Assembly: GCA_023416995.1 (NCBI GenBank)
Contig: JAEZGI010000025.1
Location: 1-64,000, forward strand
Length of the DNA: 64,000 bases
Origin: Bacteroidota bacterium
Lineage (GTDB): Bacteria > Bacteroidota > Bacteroidia > Chitinophagales > Chitinophagaceae
Direction of reading: 5' to 3'
This document shows positions 45,017-53,598 of this stretch, in pieces (within the stretch, counting starts at the first letter, position 1; every line of letters starts with the position of its first letter). Both the position numbers and the translations under genes were made by a program. Below the pieces are notes generated by a model. That model was not told where the DNA came from and did no database searches. It saw only the letters and a list, made by a program, of their open reading frames with translations.

Positions 45017-47284
45017 TTAAACCAGATCAAAACGATCAAGATTCATCACCCTGGTCCATGCTGCAATGAAATCTTTGATGAATTTATCTTTTGAATCTGC
45101 AGCTGCATAAACCTCTGCAATCGCTCTTAGTTCTGCATGAGAACCAAAAACAAGATCAGCGCGGGTTGCGGTCCATACCGGCTGATCGGTAGCGCGGTCG
45201 AAACCAAGATACAATTCACGATCTTCTGCAATAGCCTTCCAACCGGTACGCATGTCAAGCAGGTTCACAAAGAAATCATTTGTCAGTTTACCTGGTGTTT
45301 TGGTAAATACACCGTTGGCAGAACCATCAAAATTGATATTCAATACACGAAGACCACCCAGCAACACGGTCATCTCAGGTGCAGACAAAGTCAATAGCTG
45401 CGCTTTATCAATCAGCAATGCTTCTGTAGATACCCTTGGATTTGATTTGCGATAATTGCGGAAACCATCTGCAGCAGGTTCAAGGAAAGCGATTGATTCC
45501 ACCTCAGTTTGTTCCTGTGAAGCATCCATACGACCTGGCGTGAAAGGAACAGTGACTTCATGTCCTGCATCCTTTGCTGCCTTCTCAATCGCAGCAGTAC
45601 CGGCCAATACGATCAGATCAGCAAGGGAAATTTTCTTTCCTCCTGTTTGTGCTCCATCAAATTCTTTCTTCACGCCTTCCAGCACAGATAACACTTTTGC
45701 AAGCTGGATCGGGTTATTCACTGCCCAGTCTTTCTGAGGAGCCAGACGGATACGTGCACCATTTGCACCACCACGTTTATCAGAACCACGGAAAGTAGAG
45801 GCAGAAGCCCAGGCTGTTGAAACCAGTTCTGAAATGCTCAAACCAGTGGCAAGTATTTTCTGTTTCAGCGAAGCGATATCACTTGCATCAACAAGTGCAT
45901 GATCTACAGCAGGAATAGGATCCTGCCAGATCAATACTTCTGCCGGAACTTCAGGCCCCAGGTAACGTGCACGAGGGCCCATATCACGATGCGTCAGCTT
46001 GAACCAGGCACGTGCAAATGCATCAGCAAATGCATCAGGATTTTCAAGAAAATGTCTTGATATCTTTTCATAAGCCGGATCAACGCGAAGCGCCAGGTCA
46101 GTCGTCAACATAGTTGGGCGACGTTTACCATTGCCAAATGGATCAGGAATAATATCATCAGCATCCTTTGCGATCCACTGATGTGCACCTGCCGGGCTTT
46201 TGGTCAGTTCCCATTCAAAGCCGAACAGATTTTCAAAAAAGTTATTGCTCCATTTTGTGGGCGTAGTTGTCCATACAACTTCCAAACCGCTGGTGATGGT
46301 ATCGGCACCTTTACCGGTTCCGTAACTGTTGCTCCAGCCAAGACCTTGTGCTTCCAAACCGGCAGCTTCCGGCTCTGCACCCACATGTGAAGATGGTGCG
46401 GCGCCATGGGTTTTACCAAAGCTGTGACCGCCTGCGATCAATGCAACCGTTTCTTCGTCGTTCATGGCCATACGTCCGAAAGTATCACGGATATCCTTAG
46501 CCGCTAATAACGGATCAGGGTTGCCATCAGGACCTTCAGGGTTCACATAAATAAGACCCATCTGCACAGCAGCAAGAGGTTTCTCCAGGTTACGTGTATG
46601 GATCTTGCCATCAGCATCATCGTCGGCAGACAATACACCGCCATCTTTTACCACACCTTCAGATCCATGTGCGTAACGCAGGTCACCACCGAGCCAGGTG
46701 GTTTCTGAACCCCAGTACACTTCTTCCTGCGCTTCCCAGGTGTCAGCACGACCGCCTGCAAATCCAAAAGTTTTAAAGCCCATTGATTCAAGCGCTACGT
46801 TACCGGTAAGGATGAGCAAATCGGCCCAGGATATCTTACGACCATATTTTTGTTTGATCGGCCAAAGCAAACGACGGGCCTTATCAAGACTTACGTTGTC
46901 GGGCCAGCTGTTTAACGGTGCAAAGCGTTGTTGTCCCGCACCGGCTCCACCGCGACCATCCGTTACGCGGTAAGTACCTGCACTGTGCCAGGCCATACGC
47001 ACAAACAGGGGACCATAATGGCCGAAATCAGCGGGCCACCAATCCTGTGAATCGGTCATGAGGGCATGCAGATCCTGTTTTACTGCTTCAAGGTCAAGTT
47101 TCTGAAATTCTGCAGCATAATCAAAGTCTTTATCCATTGGATCAGACAAAGAAGAATGCTGGCGAAGAATATTAAGTTTTAATTGATTCGGCCACCAATC
47201 CTGGTTCCGTGTACCACCACCCGCCGCGTTAGGTTTAAGTTTGCCGGCGTGAAAGGGGCATTTACTGATGTCGTTTTCTGCCAT
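45017..47284 (-). CDS. katG: catalase-peroxidase
   Basis: This 755-residue enzyme is a bifunctional haem catalase-peroxidase of normal length with duplicated peroxidase halves. The distal site is VRMAWHSAGTYR, with Arg96, Trp99 and His100; Trp99 is the tryptophan of the Met-Tyr-Trp adduct. The adduct tyrosine lies in QMGLIYVNPEG. The proximal haem ligand is in IAGGHSFGKTHGA. No signal peptide is present, so it acts in the cytosol against hydrogen peroxide. Upstream at 47349-47393 is an array of ATAG/CTAT half-sites suggesting OxyR control. A Cu/Zn superoxide dismutase gene lies two genes away, so the segment has an oxidative-defence theme. Confidence 0.97.
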   Translation of the reverse strand: MAENDISKCPFHAGKLKPNAAGGGTRNQDWWPNQLKLNILRQHSSLSDPMDKDFDYAAEFQKLDLEAVKQDLHALMTDSQDWWPADFGHYGPLFVRMAWHSAGTYRVTDGRGGAGAGQQRFAPLNSWPDNVSLDKARRLLWPIKQKYGRKISWADLLILTGNVALESMGFKTFGFAGGRADTWEAQEEVYWGSETTWLGGDLRYAHGSEGVVKDGGVLSADDDADGKIHTRNLEKPLAAVQMGLIYVNPEGPDGNPDPLLAAKDIRDTFGRMAMNDEETVALIAGGHSFGKTHGAAPSSHVGAEPEAAGLEAQGLGWSNSYGTGKGADTITSGLEVVWTTTPTKWSNNFFENLFGFEWELTKSPAGAHQWIAKDADDIIPDPFGNGKRRPTMLTTDLALRVDPAYEKISRHFLENPDAFADAFARAWFKLTHRDMGPRARYLGPEVPAEVLIWQDPIPAVDHALVDASDIASLKQKILATGLSISELVSTAWASASTFRGSDKRGGANGARIRLAPQKDWAVNNPIQLAKVLSVLEGVKKEFDGAQTGGKKISLADLIVLAGTAAIEKAAKDAGHEVTVPFTPGRMDASQEQTEVESIAFLEPAADGFRNYRKSNPRVSTEALLIDKAQLLTLSAPEMTVLLGGLRVLNINFDGSANGVFTKTPGKLTNDFFVNLLDMRTGWKAIAEDRELYLGFDRATDQPVWTATRADLVFGSHAELRAIAEVYAAADSKDKFIKDFIAAWTRVMNLDRFDLV

Positions 47285-47348
47285 GAGTCCTGGTTTATTT
47301 AGTTTGTTTGCTATTGATTTTGGTGCCGCAAAGTACTGAATTTGCCAG

Positions 47349-47393
47349 ATAGATTTGATTGATTTAATCTATCATTTGATAGATAATATCTAT
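47349..47393. promoter_or_regulatory. OxyR-like half-site array upstream of katG
   Basis: ATAG/CTAT elements occur at 47349 (ATAG), 47369 (CTAT), 47379 (ATAG) and 47390 (CTAT), with an ATTGAT near-match at 47358. Those from 47358 are spaced 11, 10 and 11 bp, close to the OxyR consensus of four half-sites 11 bp apart. ATCTATCA and TGATAGAT (47367-47384) form a perfect 8-2-8 palindrome. A TACTTTG sequence at 47335-47329 on the minus strand may be the -7 element. Confidence 0.55.
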
Positions 47394-47476
47394 GAATGCA
47401 AAAACCCTGTAAGGATCCTTGCCGGGCTTGCCTGGTGACACCTGATCAGCTTACCCGATAAACTCATGTGTCGTTG

Positions 47477-48268
47477 CTATTCGCCTATCGCATATTGTAA
47501 ACCAGCGTAAACATGGTTGAGGAAGAGCGGTTCCACAAAAGATTCGTCAGTGTGACCCATAGCTGTGTAAAACGCGCGGCCACCATCATAATCATGATAC
47601 CAGCTCATGGGATGATTGTCTCCGTTTTTACCGCCGACATAAGATTTTTCATCAATCTTGATCAAAACCTTGATGTCAGGATTGATCTGTTTAAAGCTAT
47701 AAAATTCATCCTGGCGTTCAAATTCGGCGGGCATTCCCTTTGTGGTGGGATGTTCCCTGTCTACGACATAAAACCTGCCGTTTAAGACATTTTTCGGGCC
47801 AGGATGGTTTAAGAAATACGCACCGGCAAGTTTCCCGTACCATGGCCAGTTGTATTCACAATCGGTCGCAGAATGTATCCCCACATAACCACCGCCGCCC
47901 TGGATGAATTTTTCAAACGCCGCCTGTTGTTCATCATTCAATACATCACCTGTGGTGTTAAGAAATACAACTGCCTTGAAACGTGCTAAATTTTCAGGAT
48001 TAAATGTTGTGGAATCCTCCGTGAATTCCACAGTAAAGTTTTTTTCCGTGGCCATTTTTTTAAATGCAGTCTTACCCGCTTCGATCGACTTGTGCCGGTA
48101 GCCGTTGGTTTTTGAGAATACAAGTACTGCCGGTGGGGCAGCGACGACCTTACCTGGCTCAGATACCACGGTCGACTTATTAGTTACATCATCCTTATGG
48201 AACAGAAACAAGCTCAAAGAAAGAACAGAAACAAAAACTGACTTTGCGAAAACATTGGCAAGTATCAT
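47477..48268 (-). CDS. ThuA-like domain secreted protein
   Basis: This 263-residue protein has a hydrophobic N-terminal signal and a ThuA-like fold (glutamine-amidotransferase-like Rossmann domain). Visible blocks are VLVFSKTNGYRHKSI, FKAVVFLNTTGDVL, GGGGYVGIHSATDCEYNWPWYGKLAGAYF and HPMSWYHDYDGGRAFYTAMGHT, the last being characteristic. Such domains are common in Bacteroidota secreted carbohydrate-related proteins and bind sugars or are of unknown activity. No C-terminal PKD or sorting domain is present. It stands alone between katG and sodC. Confidence 0.88.
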   Translation of the reverse strand: MILANVFAKSVFVSVLSLSLFLFHKDDVTNKSTVVSEPGKVVAAPPAVLVFSKTNGYRHKSIEAGKTAFKKMATEKNFTVEFTEDSTTFNPENLARFKAVVFLNTTGDVLNDEQQAAFEKFIQGGGGYVGIHSATDCEYNWPWYGKLAGAYFLNHPGPKNVLNGRFYVVDREHPTTKGMPAEFERQDEFYSFKQINPDIKVLIKIDEKSYVGGKNGDNHPMSWYHDYDGGRAFYTAMGHTDESFVEPLFLNHVYAGLQYAIGE

Positions 48269-48332
48269 AATGAAACGTTTTTATAGATGACTGACTGAAG
48301 AGATAAAAGCTATTGAACGCGTCCTCCAAAAC

Positions 48333-48368
48333 AAAAAGCGAAACTACCTCCAGGCAATTTCGCTTTTT
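48333..48368 (-). terminator. intrinsic terminator after sodC
   Basis: On the minus strand AAAAAAGCGAAA pairs with TTTCGCTTTTT around a 14-nt loop and ends in a T-rich run, about 20 bp after the sodC stop. It separates sodC from the ThuA-like gene. Confidence 0.75.
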
Positions 48369-48388
48369 TGGTGATGTATTAATTAAAA

Positions 48389-48979
48389 TTATTTTTTGTT
48401 TATGATACCGCAACCAATGCGGTTACCTGCATCACCAGTGGGTTGAGTTTTGTAGTCATCAACTCCTCCATGAACGATAATGCTTCTGTTCAGGATATTG
48501 GTGGTGCTATCTCCGCCAATGGTCCATCTGTCAGTTTCAAGTTCGGCCGTACCTCTTCCTTCTGCATCAAGTTGTACATTTCCGATATCGCCGGAGTGAT
48601 AAGCTGCAGAACCCCATTTACCATGATTTTCTTTGGTAGGGTTCCAGTGGCCATGAGCTTCTTTACCATTATCACCACAACCCGGATGTTCGTGAATATG
48701 CACTGCTACACTTTTGTTGGCTTTTGCCGGTGCACTGATCGTTAATGAAAGCTTCACCTTACCATTAACAACATCAAAGGTTGCATTTCCGGTTACTGCC
48801 GTATCAGGGTAAGTACTGGTAATTACAGCTTCTGCTCTTACACTTTCTACTGAAGCTGCCGTTGCGGCTGTGCTGTCCCCGCTGGTTGCTTCGTCTTGTG
48901 ATTCAGCGGAACCACAGGAAGTCAAAGCGAATGTTGAAACGCATACCGCTACAGCGGCGAAATTCTTAACGAAATTCAT
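48389..48979 (-). CDS. sodC: Cu/Zn superoxide dismutase lipoprotein
   Basis: This 196-residue protein starts with an SPII signal and lipobox (FALTSC, Cys22) and a Ser/Thr/Ala-rich tether. The dismutase domain shows the copper ligands in AVHIHEHPGCGD, the bridging and zinc region HGHWNPTKENHGKWGSAAYHSGDIGN, and the C-terminal signature GDAGNRIGCGII with the disulphide cysteine. IIVHGGVDDYKTQP gives the last copper histidine. It removes superoxide at the periplasmic or outer face of the envelope. A TACATTTG -7-like element lies at 49047-49040 on the minus strand. Confidence 0.95.
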   Translation of the reverse strand: MNFVKNFAAVAVCVSTFALTSCGSAESQDEATSGDSTAATAASVESVRAEAVITSTYPDTAVTGNATFDVVNGKVKLSLTISAPAKANKSVAVHIHEHPGCGDNGKEAHGHWNPTKENHGKWGSAAYHSGDIGNVQLDAEGRGTAELETDRWTIGGDSTTNILNRSIIVHGGVDDYKTQPTGDAGNRIGCGIINKK

Positions 48980-49039
48980 AATTTAAAATTTATACTGGTT
49001 ACAAGTGAATGAAGTACTGATCCGAAATTTATGACACCT

Positions 49040-49047
49040 CAAATGTA
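49040..49047 (-). promoter_or_regulatory. TAnnTTTG -7 element upstream of sodC
   Basis: TACATTTG on the minus strand, about 60 bp before the sodC start, is identical to the -7 box of the sialic-acid operon. No TTTG lies at the right distance upstream, so this is half a promoter by consensus. Confidence 0.4.
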
Positions 49048-49159
49048 GGCTAAAAACCAACAGAGGTACCTTTCCTGGAAGTACTATACAAACATCGAAC
49101 CATCAACCACTGATGTATGCATTAAAAAACCGGGAATTTCAACCGCGTGTACAGCCTGG

Positions 49160-51514
49160 TTATTCTGTACGCAGACTTTTAACCGGGTTTGCCAGGGCCG
49201 CTTTTACCGCCTGGAAGCTTACGGTTATTACTGCAATGGCGATTGCGCCCAATCCTACAAAGAAAAACGTGAGCCAACCTATGGAGATGCGATATTCAAA
49301 GTCAAGCAGCCATTGGTTCATCAGGTACCAACTTATCGGTATCGCGATCACGATCGCGATAATTACCAGGCGTACAAAATCTTTCGCAAGCATATTGGTG
49401 ATACCCCCAACACTCGCACCTAATACCTTCCTCACACCGATTTCTTTTTTGCGATTTCCGGCGGTATGCATGGCCAAACCAAACAGACCCATACAGGAGA
49501 TAAAGATGGTCAGCCCCGCAAAAAGCCCCGCGATCAAACCGGTCTGCTGCTGATCATTGAATTTTTTCTGGTATTCTTTATCAACAAAAGTGAATGTGAA
49601 TGGATATGATGGATTATATTTTTTAAACACTGATTCAGCCATTGTAAGATTGCGGGATATCTCATGATCGGGGTTCAGCCGCATTACGAGGTTGTATGTC
49701 CAGTAGTTAGTACCAAGTACCACCATCGGACTAATGCGGGAGTAAGGGGAGCCGATAATAAAATCATCAAAAACACCTACCACCGTGTATTGTTTCCCCG
49801 ACCATTTCATGATCTTGCCAACCGGATCTTTCAGACCCATTGTTTTAACGGCAGTCGCGTTAAGGATCATTGCCAGGCTATCACCGGGGTACATTTGCTG
49901 ATTAATATCGCGGCCGGCCAGCAACTTCAACCCCATTGTCTGAATAAAATTACCCGTGGTACCAAAACGTGAAAAGTTCATGCCGGCCAGTTCCGGATCC
50001 ATACCTGACCATTCAAGTCCTGCAGACGTGGCCCCATCCACCGTAACACTCAAACTTGTTTTTGCAATTGAAGTGATGGCACCCTTGCTTAACAGCTCTG
50101 ATTTTATGATCTCATAATTTTTATTGATATCACCTTCAATCGGAACTTCCAGGAGGTTATTGACATTGTAACCCGTGTTTCGTTTCTGAACATAATTGAT
50201 TTGTTCATAAATGATACTGGTGGAAACGATCAGCACGATTGCAATCGAAAACTGCAAAACCACCAATACTTTACGGGCTGTAAATCCCTGTGCTGTTGCA
50301 ACAAGTTGTCCTTTAAGAACTTTGATAGGGCGAAACGCTGCCAGGAAAAAGGCCGGGTAACTTCCCGCCAATAAACCTGTAACGATTACAAAAACCAGCA
50401 GACCCAACCACAAAAGCGGTTGATCATAAGCGATAGTAAGCCCGCGTTCCGATAAACGATTAAAAGCCGGCAGGCACAATGAGACAATTACCAGGGCCAG
50501 CAGACATGCGGCGGCGGAGATCACCATTGACTCAGTAAGAAACTGCCTGATCAATGAAGCTTTGCCGGCGCCGATCACTTTACGAACACCAACCTCTTTT
50601 GCCCGGTTCTGACTTTGTGCGGTACTCAGGTTCATAAAATTAATACATGCGATACCGAGTACCAGCAAACCCACAACCAATAAAAGGTAGATGACTTCTA
50701 TCCTGCCCCCGGCCACCTTACCATTTTCAAAACGGGTATACAGATAGGATTTTGATAATGGATGAAGAAAGATCTCTATCTGTTCATCTGGCGCATACCT
50801 GGGCACATGCTTACTGATCTTTTCGTTAAAAGCTTTCTCGGACACACCGGGTTGTAACTGTACGTAAGTATAGTAGGAATTGTTTGTCCAACTGTTTCCG
50901 TAGTAATTTTCGTTTGGTTCTAACGAAACCAGGTATTCAAAGTCGAACGTTGTATTGGCAGGAAGATCTTTTAATACACCACTTACTTTATATGTCTGGC
51001 TATTGTCGACTTTTACAACTTTGTTGATGGCGTCTTCTGTACCGAACAGGCGCCTTGCAAGACTTTCAGTAATTACGATATTATTCACCTCATCCAAAGC
51101 GTGATGAGCGTTGCCCGCAAGCAACGGAAAGCTGAACATCTGTAGAAAGGGTTTGTCTACATCATTTCCCTTTGCCTTGATCGATTTATCGCCATAGTTA
51201 AATAAACGATCCATGCTCCAGTATATTCTTGCTGCATGTTTTACTTCGGGGTAGTCTTTTTCAAGCGATTTGCCCAACGGCCCCGCGGTGATATCCCAGG
51301 CCTGCACGTTTTGTGGGGCGATGGTGCGGTTCCATACCTTATACAGGTGTTCCTTATTTGCATGGAACTGGTCGACGCTTTTTTCATTGAGTATCCAGGT
51401 GGCGATCAAAATAAATCCTGCCATGCCGATGGCGAGACCGGCGATATTGATGGCGGAATAGGTTTTGTTTTTTAAAATGTTTCGCCAGGCGATGGTGAGA
51501 TAATTGCGCAACAT
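49160..51514 (-). CDS. ABC transporter permease of the MacB/FtsX type
   Basis: This 784-residue inner-membrane protein has the Bacteroidota double-FtsX plan. It has a first transmembrane segment (YSAINIAGLAIGMAGFILIA), a large periplasmic MacB-PCD domain, three segments with the FtsX motif (RAKEVGVRKVIGAGKASLIRQF), a second periplasmic domain, and a second FtsX unit (RKKEIGVRKVLGASVGGITNML) with final segments. Such proteins work with a separate ATPase in efflux or mechanotransmission. No ATPase gene is adjacent. Its substrate is unknown. Confidence 0.92.
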   Translation of the reverse strand: MLRNYLTIAWRNILKNKTYSAINIAGLAIGMAGFILIATWILNEKSVDQFHANKEHLYKVWNRTIAPQNVQAWDITAGPLGKSLEKDYPEVKHAARIYWSMDRLFNYGDKSIKAKGNDVDKPFLQMFSFPLLAGNAHHALDEVNNIVITESLARRLFGTEDAINKVVKVDNSQTYKVSGVLKDLPANTTFDFEYLVSLEPNENYYGNSWTNNSYYTYVQLQPGVSEKAFNEKISKHVPRYAPDEQIEIFLHPLSKSYLYTRFENGKVAGGRIEVIYLLLVVGLLVLGIACINFMNLSTAQSQNRAKEVGVRKVIGAGKASLIRQFLTESMVISAAACLLALVIVSLCLPAFNRLSERGLTIAYDQPLLWLGLLVFVIVTGLLAGSYPAFFLAAFRPIKVLKGQLVATAQGFTARKVLVVLQFSIAIVLIVSTSIIYEQINYVQKRNTGYNVNNLLEVPIEGDINKNYEIIKSELLSKGAITSIAKTSLSVTVDGATSAGLEWSGMDPELAGMNFSRFGTTGNFIQTMGLKLLAGRDINQQMYPGDSLAMILNATAVKTMGLKDPVGKIMKWSGKQYTVVGVFDDFIIGSPYSRISPMVVLGTNYWTYNLVMRLNPDHEISRNLTMAESVFKKYNPSYPFTFTFVDKEYQKKFNDQQQTGLIAGLFAGLTIFISCMGLFGLAMHTAGNRKKEIGVRKVLGASVGGITNMLAKDFVRLVIIAIVIAIPISWYLMNQWLLDFEYRISIGWLTFFFVGLGAIAIAVITVSFQAVKAALANPVKSLRTE

Positions 51515-51630
51515 GGTGTTGGGTTTGGTCTTAGTTAGCGACTTCCACTCTTAATACCAATCCAGGGGCCAAAGTTCTATTTCGTTGATTACTAATTTCA
51601 TTTTGGGGAATGCTTTACTTGTCATGTATC

Positions 51631-51657
51631 AAAACCGGACAGTGATCGTCCTGTTTT
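51631..51657. repeat. inverted repeat in the intergenic region
   Basis: AAAACCGGAC and GTCCTGTTTT flank 7 nt and pair with one internal mismatch. It lies between the divergent permease and TVP38 genes and could be an operator or an RNA hairpin. Confidence 0.4.
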
Positions 51658-51701
51658 AAACCGCCATGCGCGTCGGTTTACACAACCGGATGGTATATCC
51701 T

Positions 51702-51842
51702 GGAAAACCGCAGGGGCATAAAAGATACTACCTTGCTGAGGGCAGTGTTATTAACCCGCCTGTGGTCATGAATTTGGTTACGGCAGAAAGGTATCACCTT
51801 GCTCATGGCAGTAGAGCCCGATGTTTTGACCGGCGGTTTTCC
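51702..51842. repeat. inverted-repeat-bounded patch with internal direct repeats
   Basis: GGAAAACCGC (51702-51711) and GCGGTTTTCC (51833-51842) are perfect inverted repeats about 120 bp apart. Inside, ACCTTGCTNANGGCAGT occurs twice (from 51730 and from 51796, 66-bp period). The patch is non-coding. It may be a small palindromic repeat element or a structured RNA. Confidence 0.4.
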
Positions 51843-51933
51843 TGGCCGGCTAACCACGGGCATGCCTGACCGATATTGCCCGATATCATTGGCAGGATTA
51901 TGGAAGCGATATCTGCTATAACCGGATTATATC

Positions 51934-52623
51934 ATGAAAAACTTACCTCTTCTTTTTGCTGTCGGAATTCTTGGATTCCTCACTGCTTTGTATTTCACTG
52001 TGCCGGGGTTCCAAAATTTTCTGAAAGAAGCTTTTGATGTTTTAACCAGTGATGATGAAACAAGGATCAACAAATGGGTTGCGCAGTTCGGATTAGGCGG
52101 GCCTGTGATCCTGGTGTTAATTATGGTGGTGCAGATGTTTCTTTTTGTGGTGCCGAATATCTTTTTGATGATAGTGGCAATTGTTAGTTATGGCCCCATC
52201 TGGGGATCGGTTATTTCTTTTATAGGTGTGTTTGCTTCTTCTTCGCTGGGATATGTGATTGGCCGCTACCTCGGGCCGAGAACGGTTGAAAAGCTTCTTG
52301 GTGTGCAAACACAAACCAAGGTAGCTGATTTTGTAAAGGACTACGGCTTCCAGGCTATTGCGATCACGCGGTTATCGTCTTTATCAAATGATTCCTTAAG
52401 TATCATAGCGGGGTTATTAAAGATGCGTTATCAGAAATACATCCTGGCAACGCTTTCCGGCATTACCCCTTTGATTGTGTTACTCGCCATTTATGGGGAA
52501 CGCGGCAACATCCTCAAAGCGCTGATCTGGATCGGCGGCATTTCGCTGGTGTTGCTGGTGATATATATCGTAGTGGATAAAAAGCGTAAGCGCCGCATAG
52601 CGTCCGTTCGAACGCGGGTGTGA
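51934..52623 (+). CDS. TVP38/TMEM64 (DedA-like) membrane protein
   Basis: This 229-residue inner-membrane protein has about five to six hydrophobic segments. The family core is visible as FVVPNIFLMIVAIVSYGPIWG (re-entrant region), SSSLGYVIGRYLG and the ITRLSSLSNDSLSIIAGLLKMRYQKYI block with its conserved arginine and G..KM.Y. A basic C-terminal tail (DKKRKRR) lies in the cytoplasm. DedA-like proteins are thought to move phospholipids or undecaprenyl phosphate across the membrane. It has no obvious partner gene. Confidence 0.9.
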   Translation: MKNLPLLFAVGILGFLTALYFTVPGFQNFLKEAFDVLTSDDETRINKWVAQFGLGGPVILVLIMVVQMFLFVVPNIFLMIVAIVSYGPIWGSVISFIGVFASSSLGYVIGRYLGPRTVEKLLGVQTQTKVADFVKDYGFQAIAITRLSSLSNDSLSIIAGLLKMRYQKYILATLSGITPLIVLLAIYGERGNILKALIWIGGISLVLLVIYIVVDKKRKRRIASVRTRV

Positions 52624-52772
52624 TGAAACAGGGTTTCATAGTCAGCAAGAAAGATGCAAACCCCGATCTTCTATCCTTTTATCAAAGTCTCACATCGCTG
52701 GTACCTCGAGATGTGTATAAATTGATGGGCATGGCCCGGCATAAAAAATCAAATGCCCATTTTTGCCATTAA
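52623..52772 (+). CDS. possible small ORF coupled to the TVP38 gene
   Basis: An ATG overlaps the TVP38 stop (TGATG) and opens a 49-codon frame starting MKQGFIVSKKDANPD. It ends inside the antisense 3' end of the kinase remnant and crosses a hairpin (52725-52760). The overlap could couple translation, but there is no recognised domain and chance is a real possibility. Confidence 0.2.
   Translation: MKQGFIVSKKDANPDLLSFYQSLTSLVPRDVYKLMGMARHKKSNAHFCH
52725..52760. terminator. convergent terminator-like hairpin
   Basis: ATGGGCAT (52725-52732) and ATGCCCAT (52753-52760) form an 8-bp stem followed by TTTTT on the plus strand. It lies between the convergent TVP38 gene and the kinase remnant. Confidence 0.5.
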
Positions 52773-53174
52773 ATAAGTTTCAACCCAGTTAGGTAAAACG
52801 TCATTTGTGTGAATTATTACTTTGGTTCCATTTTCCATTTCCGCAATCAGTCTATAACCAGATTCTAACGAATTATCAAAAACAAAACATCGATCACACA
52901 AAGCCAACATCGGTTGAAGAAGGTCCATCGACTTAGGATACCGATCTATTATTTTTTGTGTAGGCACCGGATGCCCATCTTTTTGAACTCTGACCTTGAC
53001 ACGTTCAATATTGATTTGCGGAGACTCGGTAGATATGAAGTATAAATAATTCCTAAACCCAGCATTGTGCGACGATCGAAATGTTTCCAATTTGGAAACG
53101 TGCGACATAACAGTCTCAAAAGAGAAAGTAATGCCATGAGAAATGAGAAGCCCAGTGTATTCATTTCTTAACAT
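52749..53174 (-). pseudogene. zeta-toxin-like (COG4185) kinase lacking its Walker A half
   Basis: The 141-residue frame matches the second part of the predicted ABC-type/zeta-like kinases: FSFETVMSHVSKL, LYFISTESPQINIERVKVRVQKDGHPVP, KIIDRYPKSMDLL and CFVFDNS. Full-length members are about 200 residues and start with a P-loop (GxNGAGKS/T). Here that part is missing, and an in-frame stop lies six codons before the ATG. The start overlaps the end of the upstream partner gene by 14 nt. A deletion fusing the partner's end to the middle of the kinase gene is the simplest explanation. Without the P-loop it should not bind ATP. Confidence 0.75.
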
Positions 53175-53517
53175 GGAGAACTGAACCTTCCTTTATTCGA
53201 CGTCCCGCATGGATATCTTTGCTGGTGGTTTTCACAACTATATCCTGAAGTACCTGCACTGAACCATCTGGCATAGATCTTATGACATGTCCTTCGCGCC
53301 AGTAGGTTTGTGGAAGTCCCAATATCTTGTTCTCACGAACCGCTTTTTCGGTAGCTCTTTTACCCAAAGTTTCAAAAAATCTCCGATCATGTTTATCCTC
53401 TAATGCAGCCAGGTCCTCTAAAATCGGGCTATGTTTCTTTGCGCGATATTTTCGGAATTCGGATTGACCAGAACGCGCTGCTCTTCTCAGTTTAGATAGA
53501 AATCGCATGGACTTCAT
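53161..53517 (-). CDS. antitoxin-like partner of the zeta-type kinase
   Basis: The first frame codon is TTG at 53571; the ATG at 53517 gives a 118-residue basic protein. The C-terminal part (KILGLPQTYWREGHVIRSMPDGSVQVLQDI) has the GLP.TY...G...R..PDG pattern seen in small proteins encoded just before COG4185 kinases. The N-terminal half is charged and helical. It likely served as the antitoxin or partner. The local sequence looks more AT-rich than its surroundings, consistent with acquisition by transfer. Confidence 0.6.
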   Translation of the reverse strand: MKSMRFLSKLRRAARSGQSEFRKYRAKKHSPILEDLAALEDKHDRRFFETLGKRATEKAVRENKILGLPQTYWREGHVIRSMPDGSVQVLQDIVVKTTSKDIHAGRRIKEGSVLHVKK

Positions 53518-53598
53518 AAATCGTAGCTTTGTGTGTCTATTAAAGTTAACGGGTTTATTGTTAATTATCAAGAGGCAAAAAGCTAAAATGCCATAATC

